A stretch of 12,373 bases of DNA from ZC4RG30 sp964417875 (GCA_964417875.1 CAYQJU010000080.1:1-12373); one strand, 5' to 3'; shown: positions 1 to 6,641, counted from the stretch's first letter. Notes: generated by a model not told the origin, from the letters alone. Numbers and translations are program-made.

Positions 1-1
1 G

Positions 2-274
2 AAGAAGGACACGCTGCACTACGCGGTGCGCGGCACCCATGGCGCCACGCGCGTGCTGATGCTGCCGGCCTCCGACGGTACCGGCGTCATCGCCGGCGGC
101 GCGATGCGCGCGGTGCTCGAGTGCGTCGGCATGCGCAACGTGCTGGCCAAGAGCTATGGCTCGCGCAACCCGATCAACGTGGTGCGCGCCACGATCAAGG
201 CGCTCGAGGCCGTGCGCTCGCCGCACGACATCGCCGCCAAGCGCGGCAAGTCGGTCGAAGAGATCCTGGGTTAA
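2..274 (+). CDS. rpsE: 30S ribosomal protein S5, C-terminal part (5' end outside window)
   Basis: Small-subunit ribosomal protein S5, which helps form the mRNA entry tunnel and contributes to decoding accuracy. Only the last 90 codons are visible, in frame from base 2, so the N-terminal double-stranded-RNA-binding domain lies upstream of the window. The visible part is the C-terminal S5 fold, recognisable by PASDGTGVIAGGAMRAVLE, the LAKSYGSRNPINVVRAT stretch and the terminal AAKRGKSVEEILG. These match the family closely in sequence and in the position of the end. The TAA stop is followed after 4 bases by rpmD, the usual spc-operon order. Nothing unusual is seen. The internal ATG at base 26 should not be taken as a start because homology continues upstream of it. 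Confidence 0.97.
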   Translation, partial: KKDTLHYAVRGTHGATRVLMLPASDGTGVIAGGAMRAVLECVGMRNVLAKSYGSRNPINVVRATIKALEAVRSPHDIAAKRGKSVEEILG

Positions 275-278
275 AGAC

Positions 279-467
279 ATGGCCACCAAGTCAATCAAGG
301 TCACCCAGGTGAAGAGCACCTACGGCGAGCTGAAGAGAATCATCTCGTCGGTGAAGGGGCTGGGGCTGCGCCGGCGCCACCACTCGGTGGTCGTGGCCGA
401 CACCCCGGAGAACCGCGGCATGATCAAGGCCGCGATCCACCTCCTGAAGGTTGAAGAGGCGAACTGA
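279..467 (+). CDS. rpmD: 50S ribosomal protein L30
   Basis: Large-subunit ribosomal protein L30, 62 residues, a normal length for the bacterial form (about 60). The family pattern is visible: beta strand SIKVTQVKSTYG, helix ELKRIISSVKGLGL, the basic RRRHHSVVVADTPENRGMI segment, and a C-terminal helix and strand ending LLKVEEAN. The start at 279 follows the rpsE stop by 4 bases. An in-frame extension further upstream would lie inside rpsE and is not supported by homology. The stop TGA shares its last base with the rplO start (TGATG), consistent with translational coupling in the spc operon. Confidence 0.97.
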   Translation: MATKSIKVTQVKSTYGELKRIISSVKGLGLRRRHHSVVVADTPENRGMIKAAIHLLKVEEAN

Positions 468-904
468 TGAAACTGAACACCATCAAGCCGGGCGAGGGCG
501 CCAAGCGTCCCCGCCTGCGCGTCGGACGCGGCGCTTCCGCCGGCCAGGGCAAGACCTGCGGCCGCGGCGTCAAGGGCCAGCGCGCGCGCAAGGGCGGCTA
601 CCACAAGGTCGGCTTCGAAGGCGGCCAGATGCCGCTGCAGCGCCGCCTGCCGAAGGTCGGCTTCCGCTCGGCCGTGAAGGCCACGCGCGCCGAAGTGCGC
701 CTGTCGGAACTGAACAAGGTCGAGGGTGACGTGATCGACCTGGCCGCCCTGAAGAAGGCCGGCGTGGTGGGCGTGTTCGCCGAGAAGGCCAAGGTGGTGC
801 TGTCGGGCGAGCTGACCCGCGCCGTGACGCTGAAGGGCGTTGCCGCGACCAAGGGCGCCGCCGAAGCCATCGAGAAGGCTGGCGGCAAGATCGAGGCAGC
901 CTGA
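467..904 (+). CDS. rplO: 50S ribosomal protein L15
   Basis: Large-subunit ribosomal protein L15, 145 residues (the E. coli protein has 144), a late-assembly protein that contacts 23S rRNA. The N-terminal half is the typical glycine- and arginine-rich extended arm (GRGASAGQGKTCGRGVKGQRAR, then KGGYHKVGFEGGQMPLQRRLPKVGF). The C-terminal half is the globular alpha/beta domain ending AAEAIEKAGGKIEAA. Its start overlaps the rpmD stop by one base. secY begins 23 bases downstream, the standard order. Nothing unusual is seen. Confidence 0.97.
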   Translation: MKLNTIKPGEGAKRPRLRVGRGASAGQGKTCGRGVKGQRARKGGYHKVGFEGGQMPLQRRLPKVGFRSAVKATRAEVRLSELNKVEGDVIDLAALKKAGVVGVFAEKAKVVLSGELTRAVTLKGVAATKGAAEAIEKAGGKIEAA

Positions 905-927
905 GACAAGGCAAGGCACCCAAGGAC

Positions 928-2271
928 ATGGCCAACAATCCTGCAATGAATCCGGCGGCAGCGCTGGGCGATGCGACCCGCTTCGGCGACATCCGCAAGC
1001 GCCTGGCGTTCCTGATCGGGGCATTGATCGTGTACCGCATCGGCACGTTCATTCCCGTGCCGGGCATCGACACGGCGCAGGTGGCCGCATTCTTCAGTGA
1101 CCAGCAGGGCACCATCCTGGGCGTGGTCAACATGTTCTCTGGCGGTGCGCTGGAGCGCATGTCCATCTTCGCGATGGGCGTGATGCCCTACATCTCGGCC
1201 TCCATCATCATGCAGATGATGTCGATGGTCGTGCCGTCGCTGATGGAGCTGCGCAAGGAAGGCGAGTCCGGCCGGCGCAAGATCACGCAGATGACGCGCT
1301 ATGCCACCGTGGTGCTGGCGCTGTTCCAGTCGTTCGCCGCGGCGGCGACCTTGCAGGGCAACAACATGGTGCTCTCGCCCGGGTTCTTCCAGTGGCTGTT
1401 CCCGGCCACGGTGACGATGACTGCCGGCACGGTGTTCCTGATGTGGCTGGGCGAGCAGATTACCGAGCGCGGCATCGGCAACGGCATCTCGATGCTGATC
1501 CTGGTCAGCATCATCGCCGGCCTGCCGGGCGCGGTGGGCAACACCGTGACGCAGATCAACAGCGGCGAGATGGCGGGCCCGATGGCCATCGGCCTGCTGA
1601 TCGTCGTGGTTGGCGTGACCGCCTTCTGCGTGTTCATGGAGCGCGCGCAGCGCCGCATTACGGTAAACTATGCCAAGCGTCAGGTCGGCCGTCGCATGAT
1701 GGCCGGCCAGAGCACGCACCTGCCGTTCAAGCTGAACATGTCGGGCGTGATCCCGCCGATCTTCGCCTCGAGCCTGCTGATGTTCCCGGCAACCATCGCG
1801 GCGTTCGCCGGGTCCAACCCCGAGGCGGCCGGTTCGAGCTGGCTGCTGCGGGTGTCCAACGCGCTGAACTACGGGCAGCCGCTGCACCTGGTGCTCTACG
1901 GCGCGCTGATCATCGGCTTCGCGTTCTTCTACACCGCACTGGTGTTCAACGCGCGCGAGACCGCCGACAACCTGAAGAAGTCCGGGGCATTCATCCCGGG
2001 CATCCGGCCGGGCCAGCAGACCGGCGAGTACATCGACAAGGTGCTCACGCGGCTGACGCTGTGGGGCGCCCTTTACATCGCGGCGGTGTGCCTGGTGCCG
2101 GAGTTCATGATGTCTTCGCAGGGCGTGCCGTTCCAGTTCGGTGGCACGTCGTTGCTGATCGTGGTCGTGGTGGTGATGGATTTCGCGGCGCAGCTGCAGG
2201 CGCATGCGATGTCGCACCAGTATCCGGGTTTGATGAAGAAGGCCAACCTGCTGGGCGGCCGCAACAGCTGA
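928..2271 (+). CDS. secY: Protein translocase subunit SecY
   Basis: Channel-forming subunit of the SecYEG translocon in the inner membrane. It moves unfolded secretory proteins across the membrane with SecA and inserts membrane proteins with the ribosome. Length is 447 residues (E. coli 443). Ten hydrophobic segments can be placed roughly at residues 25-46, 78-100, 122-142, 154-176, 187-205, 217-238, 270-292, 320-341, 372-393 and 402-423, with the plug region near 60-76. Signature stretches include IGTFIPVPGID, the cytosolic loop QRRITVNYAKRQVGRR near 241-256, and the loop KKSGAFIPGIRPG near 350-362. Arg360 of that loop corresponds to the conserved SecA/ribosome-contact arginine. The start at 928 gives the usual short cytosolic N-terminus. 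The ribosome-binding site is weak (AAGG-type repeats at 908-916). The placement between rplO and rpmJ is classical. Confidence 0.97.
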   Translation: MANNPAMNPAAALGDATRFGDIRKRLAFLIGALIVYRIGTFIPVPGIDTAQVAAFFSDQQGTILGVVNMFSGGALERMSIFAMGVMPYISASIIMQMMSMVVPSLMELRKEGESGRRKITQMTRYATVVLALFQSFAAAATLQGNNMVLSPGFFQWLFPATVTMTAGTVFLMWLGEQITERGIGNGISMLILVSIIAGLPGAVGNTVTQINSGEMAGPMAIGLLIVVVGVTAFCVFMERAQRRITVNYAKRQVGRRMMAGQSTHLPFKLNMSGVIPPIFASSLLMFPATIAAFAGSNPEAAGSSWLLRVSNALNYGQPLHLVLYGALIIGFAFFYTALVFNARETADNLKKSGAFIPGIRPGQQTGEYIDKVLTRLTLWGALYIAAVCLVPEFMMSSQGVPFQFGGTSLLIVVVVVMDFAAQLQAHAMSHQYPGLMKKANLLGGRNS

Positions 2272-2281
2272 GGCTGAGGAA

Positions 2282-2395
2282 ATGAAGGTACGTCCATCCG
2301 TCAAGAAGATCTGCAAGAACTGCAAGATCGTGCGCCGCAGGGGCATCGTCTACGTGATCTGCTCCGACACGCGCCACAAGCAGCGTCAGGGCTGA
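2282..2395 (+). CDS. rpmJ: 50S ribosomal protein L36, zinc-binding form
   Basis: Smallest large-subunit ribosomal protein, 37 residues, too short for many ORF callers but clear by translation. It begins MKVRPSVKKICKNCK and ends SDTRHKQRQG. Four potential zinc ligands are present: Cys11, Cys14, Cys27 and His32. This is therefore the zinc-containing (C+) L36 type rather than the cysteine-free paralogue used under zinc limitation in some bacteria. The start lies 10 bases after the secY stop, preceded by a purine-rich GAGGAA. The next gene, rpsM, is 40 bases downstream, the usual boundary between the spc and alpha operons. Confidence 0.96.
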   Translation: MKVRPSVKKICKNCKIVRRRGIVYVICSDTRHKQRQG

Positions 2396-2430
2396 GCAGG
2401 CCGGGTCTGAACAGGAATTATTCGGAGAGC

Positions 2431-2436
2431 ATGTAA
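2431..2436 (+). other. Start-stop element ATGTAA abutting the rpsM start
   Basis: Directly before rpsM the bases read ATGTAATG. An ATG is followed at once by a TAA stop whose last base is the first base of the rpsM ATG. The GGAG at 2424-2427 is 3 bases from the first ATG and 8 bases from the rpsM ATG, so spacing favours the rpsM start. It may be chance. No leader peptide is encoded. Confidence 0.35.
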
Positions 2437-2813
2437 TGGCACGCATTGCCGGCATCAATATCCCGATGAACAAGCACGTGTGGGTGGGACTCACCCACAT
2501 CTATGGCGTGGGCCGCACGCGCGCCAGGGAGTGCTGTGAACTTTCGGGAGTCAATCCTTCCACCAAGGTGAAGGACCTGACCGAGTCCGAGGTCGCGGCG
2601 CTGCGCTCGACGATCGCCAAGTGGCTGGTCGAAGGCGACCTGCGCCGCGAGGTGTCGATGAACATCAAGCGCCTGATGGACCTGGGCACATGGCGCGGCG
2701 TGCGTCACCGCCGGGGCCTGCCGATGCGCGGACAGCGCACCCGCACCAACGCGCGCACCCGCAAGGGCCCGCGCAAGCAGGCCGTGAAGCTTGGCGGCTC
2801 GGCCGGCAAGTAA
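2436..2813 (+). CDS. rpsM: 30S ribosomal protein S13
   Basis: Small-subunit head protein S13, which contacts the P-site tRNA and forms inter-subunit bridges with the large subunit. Length is 125 residues (E. coli 118). Recognised by the MARIAGINIP start, the helix-hairpin-helix segment HIYGVGRTRA, the VEGDLRREVSMNIKRLMDLG stretch, and the basic C-terminal tail RHRRGLPMRGQRTRTNARTRKGPRK that reaches tRNA. The last dozen residues (about 114-125, QAVKLGGSAGK) form a slightly longer tail than in E. coli. Shine-Dalgarno GGAG lies at 2424-2427. This is the first gene of the alpha-operon block. In E. coli, S4 represses that operon through a leader pseudoknot, but the 40-base spacer here shows no structure I could assign to it. 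Confidence 0.97.
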   Translation: MARIAGINIPMNKHVWVGLTHIYGVGRTRARECCELSGVNPSTKVKDLTESEVAALRSTIAKWLVEGDLRREVSMNIKRLMDLGTWRGVRHRRGLPMRGQRTRTNARTRKGPRKQAVKLGGSAGK

Positions 2814-2843
2814 GACAGGAACTTAGGAAGGCACTGAATCAAC

Positions 2844-3245
2844 ATGGCTGAACAGAAGTCAGCGTCGGCGGCCAAGAAGCCGAAGAAGGCGCGCAAGAAC
2901 GTGCTGGATGGCATCGCGCACATCCACGCTTCCTTCAACAACACGATCGTCACGATCACCGACCGCCAGGGCAACACGCTGTCCTGGGCGACGTCCGGCG
3001 GTTGCGGCTTCCGTGGTTCGCGCAAGAGCACGCCCTTCGCAGCCCAGGTGGCCGCCGAGAAGGCAGGCAACGCCGCGCAGGAGCACGGCCTGAAGAACGT
3101 GGAAGTCCGTGTCGGTGGTCCTGGTCCGGGTCGCGAGTCCGCCGTGCGCGCGCTCAACGGCTGCGGTCTGAAGATCACCAGCATCGAAGACGTCACGCCG
3201 ATTCCGCACAACGGCTGCCGGCCGCCCAAGAAGCGCCGGGTCTGA
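2844..3245 (+). CDS. rpsK: 30S ribosomal protein S11
   Basis: Small-subunit platform protein S11, which binds 16S rRNA near the mRNA exit site. Length is 133 residues (E. coli 129). A lysine/alanine-rich N-terminus is followed by the conserved core: GIAHIHASFNNTIVTITDRQGN, GGCGFRGSRKSTPFAAQVAAE, GLKNVEVRVGGPGPGRE and the C-terminal IPHNGCRPPKKRRV. The Asn-Gly in PHNGC is the site reported to form isoaspartate in E. coli S11. The start at 2844 is preceded by AGGAAGG at 2825-2831, about 12 bases away, a rather long spacing. Its stop overlaps the GAGGT ribosome-binding site of rpsD. Confidence 0.97.
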   Translation: MAEQKSASAAKKPKKARKNVLDGIAHIHASFNNTIVTITDRQGNTLSWATSGGCGFRGSRKSTPFAAQVAAEKAGNAAQEHGLKNVEVRVGGPGPGRESAVRALNGCGLKITSIEDVTPIPHNGCRPPKKRRV

Positions 3246-3253
3246 GGTAAGTC

Positions 3254-3877
3254 ATGGCACGATACATTGGCCCCAAGTGCAAGCTCTCGCGTCGCGAGGG
3301 CACCGACCTGTTCCTGAAGAGCGGCGCCAAGCCCCTCGAGAGCAAGTGCAAGCTGCAGGTGCCGCCCGGCGGCATCAAGAGCGAGCGCCGCCAGCGGCTG
3401 TCCGAGTACGGTCTGCAGCTGCGCGAGAAGCAGAAGCTGCGCCGCATGTACGGCGTACTCGAGCGCCAGTTCCGTGGCTATTACCAGCAAGCCGCGCGCC
3501 GCTCCGGTTCCACCGGTGAAACGCTGCTGAGGCTGCTGGAATGCCGCCTCGACAACGTCGTCTATCGCATGGGCTTCGCGGTGACGCGCGCCGAGGCGCG
3601 CCAGCTGGTCAGCCACAAGGGCATCGAGGTCAACGGCGAGCCGGTGACCATCGCCTCCTACCAGGTGAAGGCGGGCGACGTGGTGCAGATCCGCGAGAAG
3701 TCGCGCAAGCAGCTGCGCGTGCAGAACGCGCTCCAGGTCGCCGCGCAGGTCGGCTTCCCGGACTGGCTCGATGTGAACGAAAAGGAATTCCGCGGCGTGT
3801 TCAAGGCCGCGCCGGCGCGCGGTGACGTGCTGCCGGACATCAACGAAAACCTGGTGGTCGAGCTGTACTCGAAGTGA
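3254..3877 (+). CDS. rpsD: 30S ribosomal protein S4
   Basis: Primary 16S rRNA-binding protein S4. It nucleates 30S body assembly, and in E. coli it is also the translational repressor of the alpha operon. Length is 207 residues (E. coli 206). It starts MARYIGPKCKLSRREGTDLF. The S4 RNA-binding domain spans roughly residues 98-160, with RLDNVVYRMGF, TRAEARQLVSHKGIEVNG and GDVVQIREKS. It ends DINENLVVELYSK as in other gammaproteobacteria. Only single cysteines occur (9, 32, 97), so this is the zinc-free type without the N-terminal four-cysteine cluster. GAGGT at 3244-3248 overlaps the rpsK stop and sets the start. Whether it regulates this operon cannot be read from the sequence. Confidence 0.97.
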   Translation: MARYIGPKCKLSRREGTDLFLKSGAKPLESKCKLQVPPGGIKSERRQRLSEYGLQLREKQKLRRMYGVLERQFRGYYQQAARRSGSTGETLLRLLECRLDNVVYRMGFAVTRAEARQLVSHKGIEVNGEPVTIASYQVKAGDVVQIREKSRKQLRVQNALQVAAQVGFPDWLDVNEKEFRGVFKAAPARGDVLPDINENLVVELYSK

Positions 3878-3894
3878 TGATTGGTGGAGGTTCG

Positions 3895-4899
3895 ATGACA
3901 TCCTCAGTGAACGAGTTCCTCAAGCCCCGTGTCGTCAAGGTGCAGCCGGTCGCGCCGCGCCAGGCGCGCGTGGTGATCGAGCCCTTCGAGCGCGGTTTCG
4001 GCCACACGCTGGGCAATGCCCTGCGTCGCGTGCTGCTGTCCTCGATGCCCGGCGCCGCGATCACCGAGGTGGAGATCGAGGGCGTGCTGCACGAATACAC
4101 CAGCATCGAGGGTGTGCAGGAAGATGTCGTCGACATCCTGCTGAACCTGAAGGCCGTGGCGATCCGCATGCATGCGCGCGACGCGGCCGAGCTGCGTCTT
4201 TCGAAGAAGGGCCCCGGCCCGGTCACCGCCGGTGACATCCAGGGCGACCATGACGTCGAGATCGTGAATCCCGAGCTGGTGATCGCGAACCTGACGCAGG
4301 CCGGCAGCCTGTCGATGACGCTGAAGGTCGAGAAGGGCCGCGGCTATCGTCCGGCGCAGCAGCGCGTGGCATTCGAGGAGGCTACGCGCCCGATCGGTCG
4401 CCTGCAGCTGGATGCCTCGTTCAGCCCCGTGCGCCGCGTGACCTACGCGGTTGATGCGGCGCGCGTGGAACAGCGCACTGACCTCGACAAGCTGGTGCTC
4501 GACATCGAGACCAACGGCACGATCGACGCCGAAGAGGCCATCCGCCGTGCCGGTAGCATCCTGAAGGACCAGCTGTCCGTGTTCGTCGACCTGCAGGGCG
4601 AGGACGAGGCCAGCGGCGCGAAGGTCACCGAGATGCAGTTTGACCCGCTGCTGCTGCGGCCGGTCGATGAACTCGAGCTGACCGTGCGCAGTGCCAACTG
4701 CCTGAAGGCCGAGAACATCCACTACATCGGCGACCTCGTGCAGCGCACGGAGGTGGAGCTGCTGCGCACCCCGAACCTCGGCAAGAAGTCCCTCACCGAG
4801 ATCAAGGAAGTGCTGCAGGGCCACGGCCTGATGCTGGGCATGCGGCTGGAAGGCTGGCCGCCGGCCGGGCTGCGTCACGACGATCGCGACGGAATTTGA
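3895..4899 (+). CDS. rpoA: DNA-directed RNA polymerase alpha subunit
   Basis: Alpha subunit of RNA polymerase, which dimerises to start core assembly and whose C-terminal domain contacts UP elements and activators. Length is 334 residues (E. coli 329). The N-terminal domain covers about residues 1-235, with the RGFGHTLGNALRRVLLSSMPG assembly motif at 33-53 (Arg45 conserved). A linker follows, then the C-terminal domain from about 250. Numbering matches E. coli exactly at DNA- and activator-contact positions: Glu261, Arg265, Asn268, Cys269, Lys271, Gly296, Lys298, Ser299 and Glu302. The tail after WPPA is acidic/basic and a few residues longer. In-frame GTG (3874) and ATG (3877) codons overlap the rpsD stop. 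The start at 3895 is preferred because GGTGGAGG lies just upstream (3883-3890) and because it restores family length. Confidence 0.97.
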   Translation: MTSSVNEFLKPRVVKVQPVAPRQARVVIEPFERGFGHTLGNALRRVLLSSMPGAAITEVEIEGVLHEYTSIEGVQEDVVDILLNLKAVAIRMHARDAAELRLSKKGPGPVTAGDIQGDHDVEIVNPELVIANLTQAGSLSMTLKVEKGRGYRPAQQRVAFEEATRPIGRLQLDASFSPVRRVTYAVDAARVEQRTDLDKLVLDIETNGTIDAEEAIRRAGSILKDQLSVFVDLQGEDEASGAKVTEMQFDPLLLRPVDELELTVRSANCLKAENIHYIGDLVQRTEVELLRTPNLGKKSLTEIKEVLQGHGLMLGMRLEGWPPAGLRHDDRDGI

Positions 4900-4932
4900 C
4901 CAGGATTGCCCGGTCCGCGAAGGCCGGGTTCA

Positions 4933-4953
4933 ACGGGGGCCGTGCGCCCCCGT
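4933..4953 (+). promoter_or_regulatory. Stable hairpin between rpoA and rplQ
   Basis: A perfect 8-bp GC-rich stem (ACGGGGGC / GCCCCCGT) with a 5-base loop sits in the 80-base spacer between rpoA and rplQ. It is not followed by a run of T, so it does not look like an intrinsic terminator. A role in mRNA processing or stability, or in separating expression of rpoA from rplQ, is inference. A weaker upstream pairing (CCCGG 4909-4913 with CCGGG 4924-4928) is also possible. Confidence 0.6.
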
Positions 4954-4979
4954 AAGAGCAAAGACAGAGAGAAAACGAC

Positions 4980-5459
4980 ATGCGTCATCAACTTTCCGGT
5001 CGCCAGCTGTCGCGCAATGCGCCGCATCGCCACGCGATGCTGCGCAACATGGCCGCCTCGCTGCTGCGCCACGAGACCATCCGCACCACGGTGCCCAAGG
5101 CCAAGGAGCTGCGGCGCGTGGTCGAGCCGCTGATCACGCTGGCCAAGGTCGACACCGAGGCCAAGCGTCGCCTGGCGTTCTCGCGCCTGCGCGATGCCGA
5201 GGTGGTGGCGAAGCTGTTCACGGACCTGGGGCCGCGCTTCAAGTCGCGTCCGGGCGGCTACACCCGCATCCTGCACATGGCTCCGCGTCCCGGTGACGCT
5301 GCACCCATGGCACTGATGCAGCTGGTGGATGGCCCCGGCACGGCTGCCGCCGACGAGGCGGAAGACGCCGGCACCAGGAAGAAGGCCAAGGCTGCGCCGA
5401 AGAAGAAGGCCGCGGCGAAGAAGGCTGCGCCGAAGAAGAAGGCTGCTGCGACCGCCTGA
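4980..5459 (+). CDS. rplQ: 50S ribosomal protein L17 with long basic C-terminal tail
   Basis: Large-subunit ribosomal protein L17, located near the peptide exit site. The conserved core covers about residues 1-117: MRHQLSGRQLSRNAPHRHAMLRNMAASLL, the TTVPKAKELRRVVEPLITLAK stretch, GPRFKSRPGGYTRIL and APMALMQLVD. Total length is 159 residues against about 127 in E. coli. The excess is a low-complexity tail: an acidic linker (ADEAEDAG, about 124-131) and then a lysine/alanine/proline-rich stretch in which KAAPKKKAAA occurs twice, at 137-146 and 148-157. Such tails are probably disordered and could bind rRNA, but that is inference. The start matches the family start exactly. The ribosome-binding site is only a purine-rich AGAGAGA around 4964-4971. 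This is the last gene of the alpha operon, and a strong terminator follows. Confidence 0.96.
   Translation: MRHQLSGRQLSRNAPHRHAMLRNMAASLLRHETIRTTVPKAKELRRVVEPLITLAKVDTEAKRRLAFSRLRDAEVVAKLFTDLGPRFKSRPGGYTRILHMAPRPGDAAPMALMQLVDGPGTAAADEAEDAGTRKKAKAAPKKKAAAKKAAPKKKAAATA
5388..5443 (+). repeat. Imperfect tandem repeat in the rplQ tail, 33-base period
   Basis: A 23-base sequence at 5388-5410 recurs exactly at 5421-5443. The offset is 33 bases, or 11 codons. It encodes the duplicated KAAPKKKA block of the L17 tail. The intervening codons are also similar (AAAK), so the unit is a tandem 11-residue repeat that probably arose by slippage or unequal exchange. Confidence 0.85.
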
Positions 5460-5490
5460 TCCTGCGACCAGGTTGAAATGATGATTCCGG

Positions 5491-5516
5491 AAAGCCCCGC
5501 CTCGTGCGGGGCTTTT
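5491..5516 (+). terminator. Intrinsic terminator after rplQ
   Basis: A perfect 10-bp stem, AAAGCCCCGC pairing with GCGGGGCTTT, has a 5-base loop CTCGT. It lies 31 bases after the rplQ stop and ends in four T. This is a canonical rho-independent terminator closing the spc-alpha ribosomal operon. Because the stem starts with AAA, the opposite strand also ends in TTT, so it may act in both directions and stop transcripts of the convergent dioxygenase gene. Confidence 0.9.
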
Positions 5517-5590
5517 CGCTGGCAGTCATGGCGCTCTTCGCATCCGCCACCGGCGTCGCCACCACCCATGGCCGGGTGCCACGGTGCAAC

Positions 5591-6514
5591 TCAGGCCGGC
5601 ATTTCCCCGGCCACTGTCGTCCGGTACATCTCGCGCCGCTGCCCGCCATAGTCATTGAACGCCTGGTGCACGCAGGTGCGGTTGTCCCACAGCACCAGCA
5701 TGTCCGGCTCCCAGCGCAGGCGGCAGGTGAAGGCCGGCTGCGTCAGGTGGTCGGTGAGCATCCTGATGAACGGCGAGGATTCGGCCTCGCGCATGCCCTC
5801 GATGCCCACCGCGTAGGAGGGGTCGATGTACAGCGACTGCTCGCCGGTGCGGGCATGCGTGCGCACCAGTGGATGCACTGCGCCTTCCAGCTTGCGGCGC
5901 AGCCCTTCGGGAAGCTGCTGCATCTGCCGCGTCGCCACCAGTTTGCCCACCGGGTTGTTGCGCTGCTCGGCATTGGCTTGCGCGGAGGCCAGCACCTCGC
6001 GCATCGAGAAGTGCACGCGCAGCTGCTGGATCATGCGGCGGGTGGTGGGACCCAGCGTGCGCAGGGCCAGCGCGGCATTGGCCCACATCGTGTCGCCGCC
6101 CCAGGGCGGCACCTGCACCGAGCGCAGGATGGTGATGGCCGGCGGTTGGTCGAGGAAGGGCGAATCGGTATGCCAGCCGGAACCGAACACATGCGCGGAG
6201 CGGTCGTCGGCTTCCTTGACCAGCGGCTGCACCTCGCGAAAGCCCGGCACGCCATCGGTATAGGCGTCCTCGGCAAACTCACCGAAGCGCCGGCTGAAGG
6301 CGTGGTGCGCGGCATGGTCGATGCGCGCGCCGCGGAAGAAGATCATCTTGTGGCGGAACAGCGAGCGCTCGATCTCCTCGAACTGCGCATCGGTCAGCGC
6401 ATCGGGCTGCACACCGCGGATCTCGGCGCCCATCGCGGCAGCCAGTGGCACGGCCTCGATGTGACGCAGGTCGAGCGGTGCATTGTCGAAACCGTCGTGC
6501 GGATGCAGGTACAT
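5591..6514 (-). CDS. TauD/TfdA-family Fe(II)/2-oxoglutarate dioxygenase
   Basis: Predicted cytoplasmic non-haem iron oxygenase, 307 residues, that would couple decarboxylation of 2-oxoglutarate to hydroxylation of a small substrate. The facial triad is visible: His115 and Asp117 in GSGWHTDSPF, and His283 in LWDNRTCVHQAFNDY. Arg298 in RREMYRTTVAG sits 15 residues after the distal histidine, as does the 2-oxoglutarate-binding arginine of TauD. GGDTMWANAALAL near 139-151 is also typical of TauD-like enzymes, as is the length. The chosen ATG is preceded on the minus strand by GGGGAT at about 7 bases. The reading frame remains open upstream across mscL, but that part is antisense shadow. No sulfonate transporter or other sulfur gene is adjacent, so the taurine assignment is not supported and the substrate is unknown. 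It is divergent from mscL. Confidence 0.9.
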   Translation of the reverse strand: MYLHPHDGFDNAPLDLRHIEAVPLAAAMGAEIRGVQPDALTDAQFEEIERSLFRHKMIFFRGARIDHAAHHAFSRRFGEFAEDAYTDGVPGFREVQPLVKEADDRSAHVFGSGWHTDSPFLDQPPAITILRSVQVPPWGGDTMWANAALALRTLGPTTRRMIQQLRVHFSMREVLASAQANAEQRNNPVGKLVATRQMQQLPEGLRRKLEGAVHPLVRTHARTGEQSLYIDPSYAVGIEGMREAESSPFIRMLTDHLTQPAFTCRLRWEPDMLVLWDNRTCVHQAFNDYGGQRREMYRTTVAGEMPA

Positions 6515-6566
6515 GCCGGATCCCCATCGTCCCGCGGAAAGCCGCATCCTAAGCGCGCGGCAGCCG

Positions 6567-6595
6567 TTGCCGCCAGCCGGTGCAGCGTCTAGGCT
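6567..6595 (+). promoter_or_regulatory. Candidate sigma-70 promoter for mscL
   Basis: TTGCCG and TAGGCT are separated by exactly 17 bases and lie about 47 bases upstream of the mscL start. The -35 matches the consensus at 4 of 6 positions and the -10 at only 3 of 6, so this is a weak call. The -10 resembles the TAGACT of the better promoter at 8471-8499. The 127-base divergent spacer also has to hold the promoter of the dioxygenase, for which I saw no good match. Confidence 0.3.
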
Positions 6596-6641
6596 GTGCC
6601 CGCGCATGGGCGCTATGGCGACGGATACCAGGGAGAACAAC

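Noticed and set aside
598..2346. Long minus-strand open frame (582 codons) across rplO and secY
   Set aside because: Its translation is rich in His, Arg, Ala and Gln with no domain pattern. It is the antisense shadow of strongly conserved high-GC genes.
3874..3894. Earlier GTG/ATG starts for rpoA overlapping the rpsD stop
   Set aside because: The ribosome-binding site GGTGGAGG lies between them and the ATG at 3895, and the conserved RpoA N-terminus begins at 3895.
2705..4878. Long minus-strand open frames of 398 and 324 codons opposite rpsM to rpoA
   Set aside because: They are antisense to unmistakable ribosomal protein and rpoA genes, have no recognisable motifs, and show the composition expected from codon-position GC bias.
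5563..5578. Small inverted repeat CACCC/GGGTG downstream of the dioxygenase stop
   Set aside because: The stem is only 5 bp and there is no T-run on the minus strand. The rplQ terminator at 5491-5516 is a better bidirectional candidate.
5504..6592. Plus-strand open frame of 362 codons opposite the dioxygenase
   Set aside because: The minus strand encodes an intact TauD-like enzyme with all catalytic residues, while the plus-strand product is low-complexity shadow sequence.
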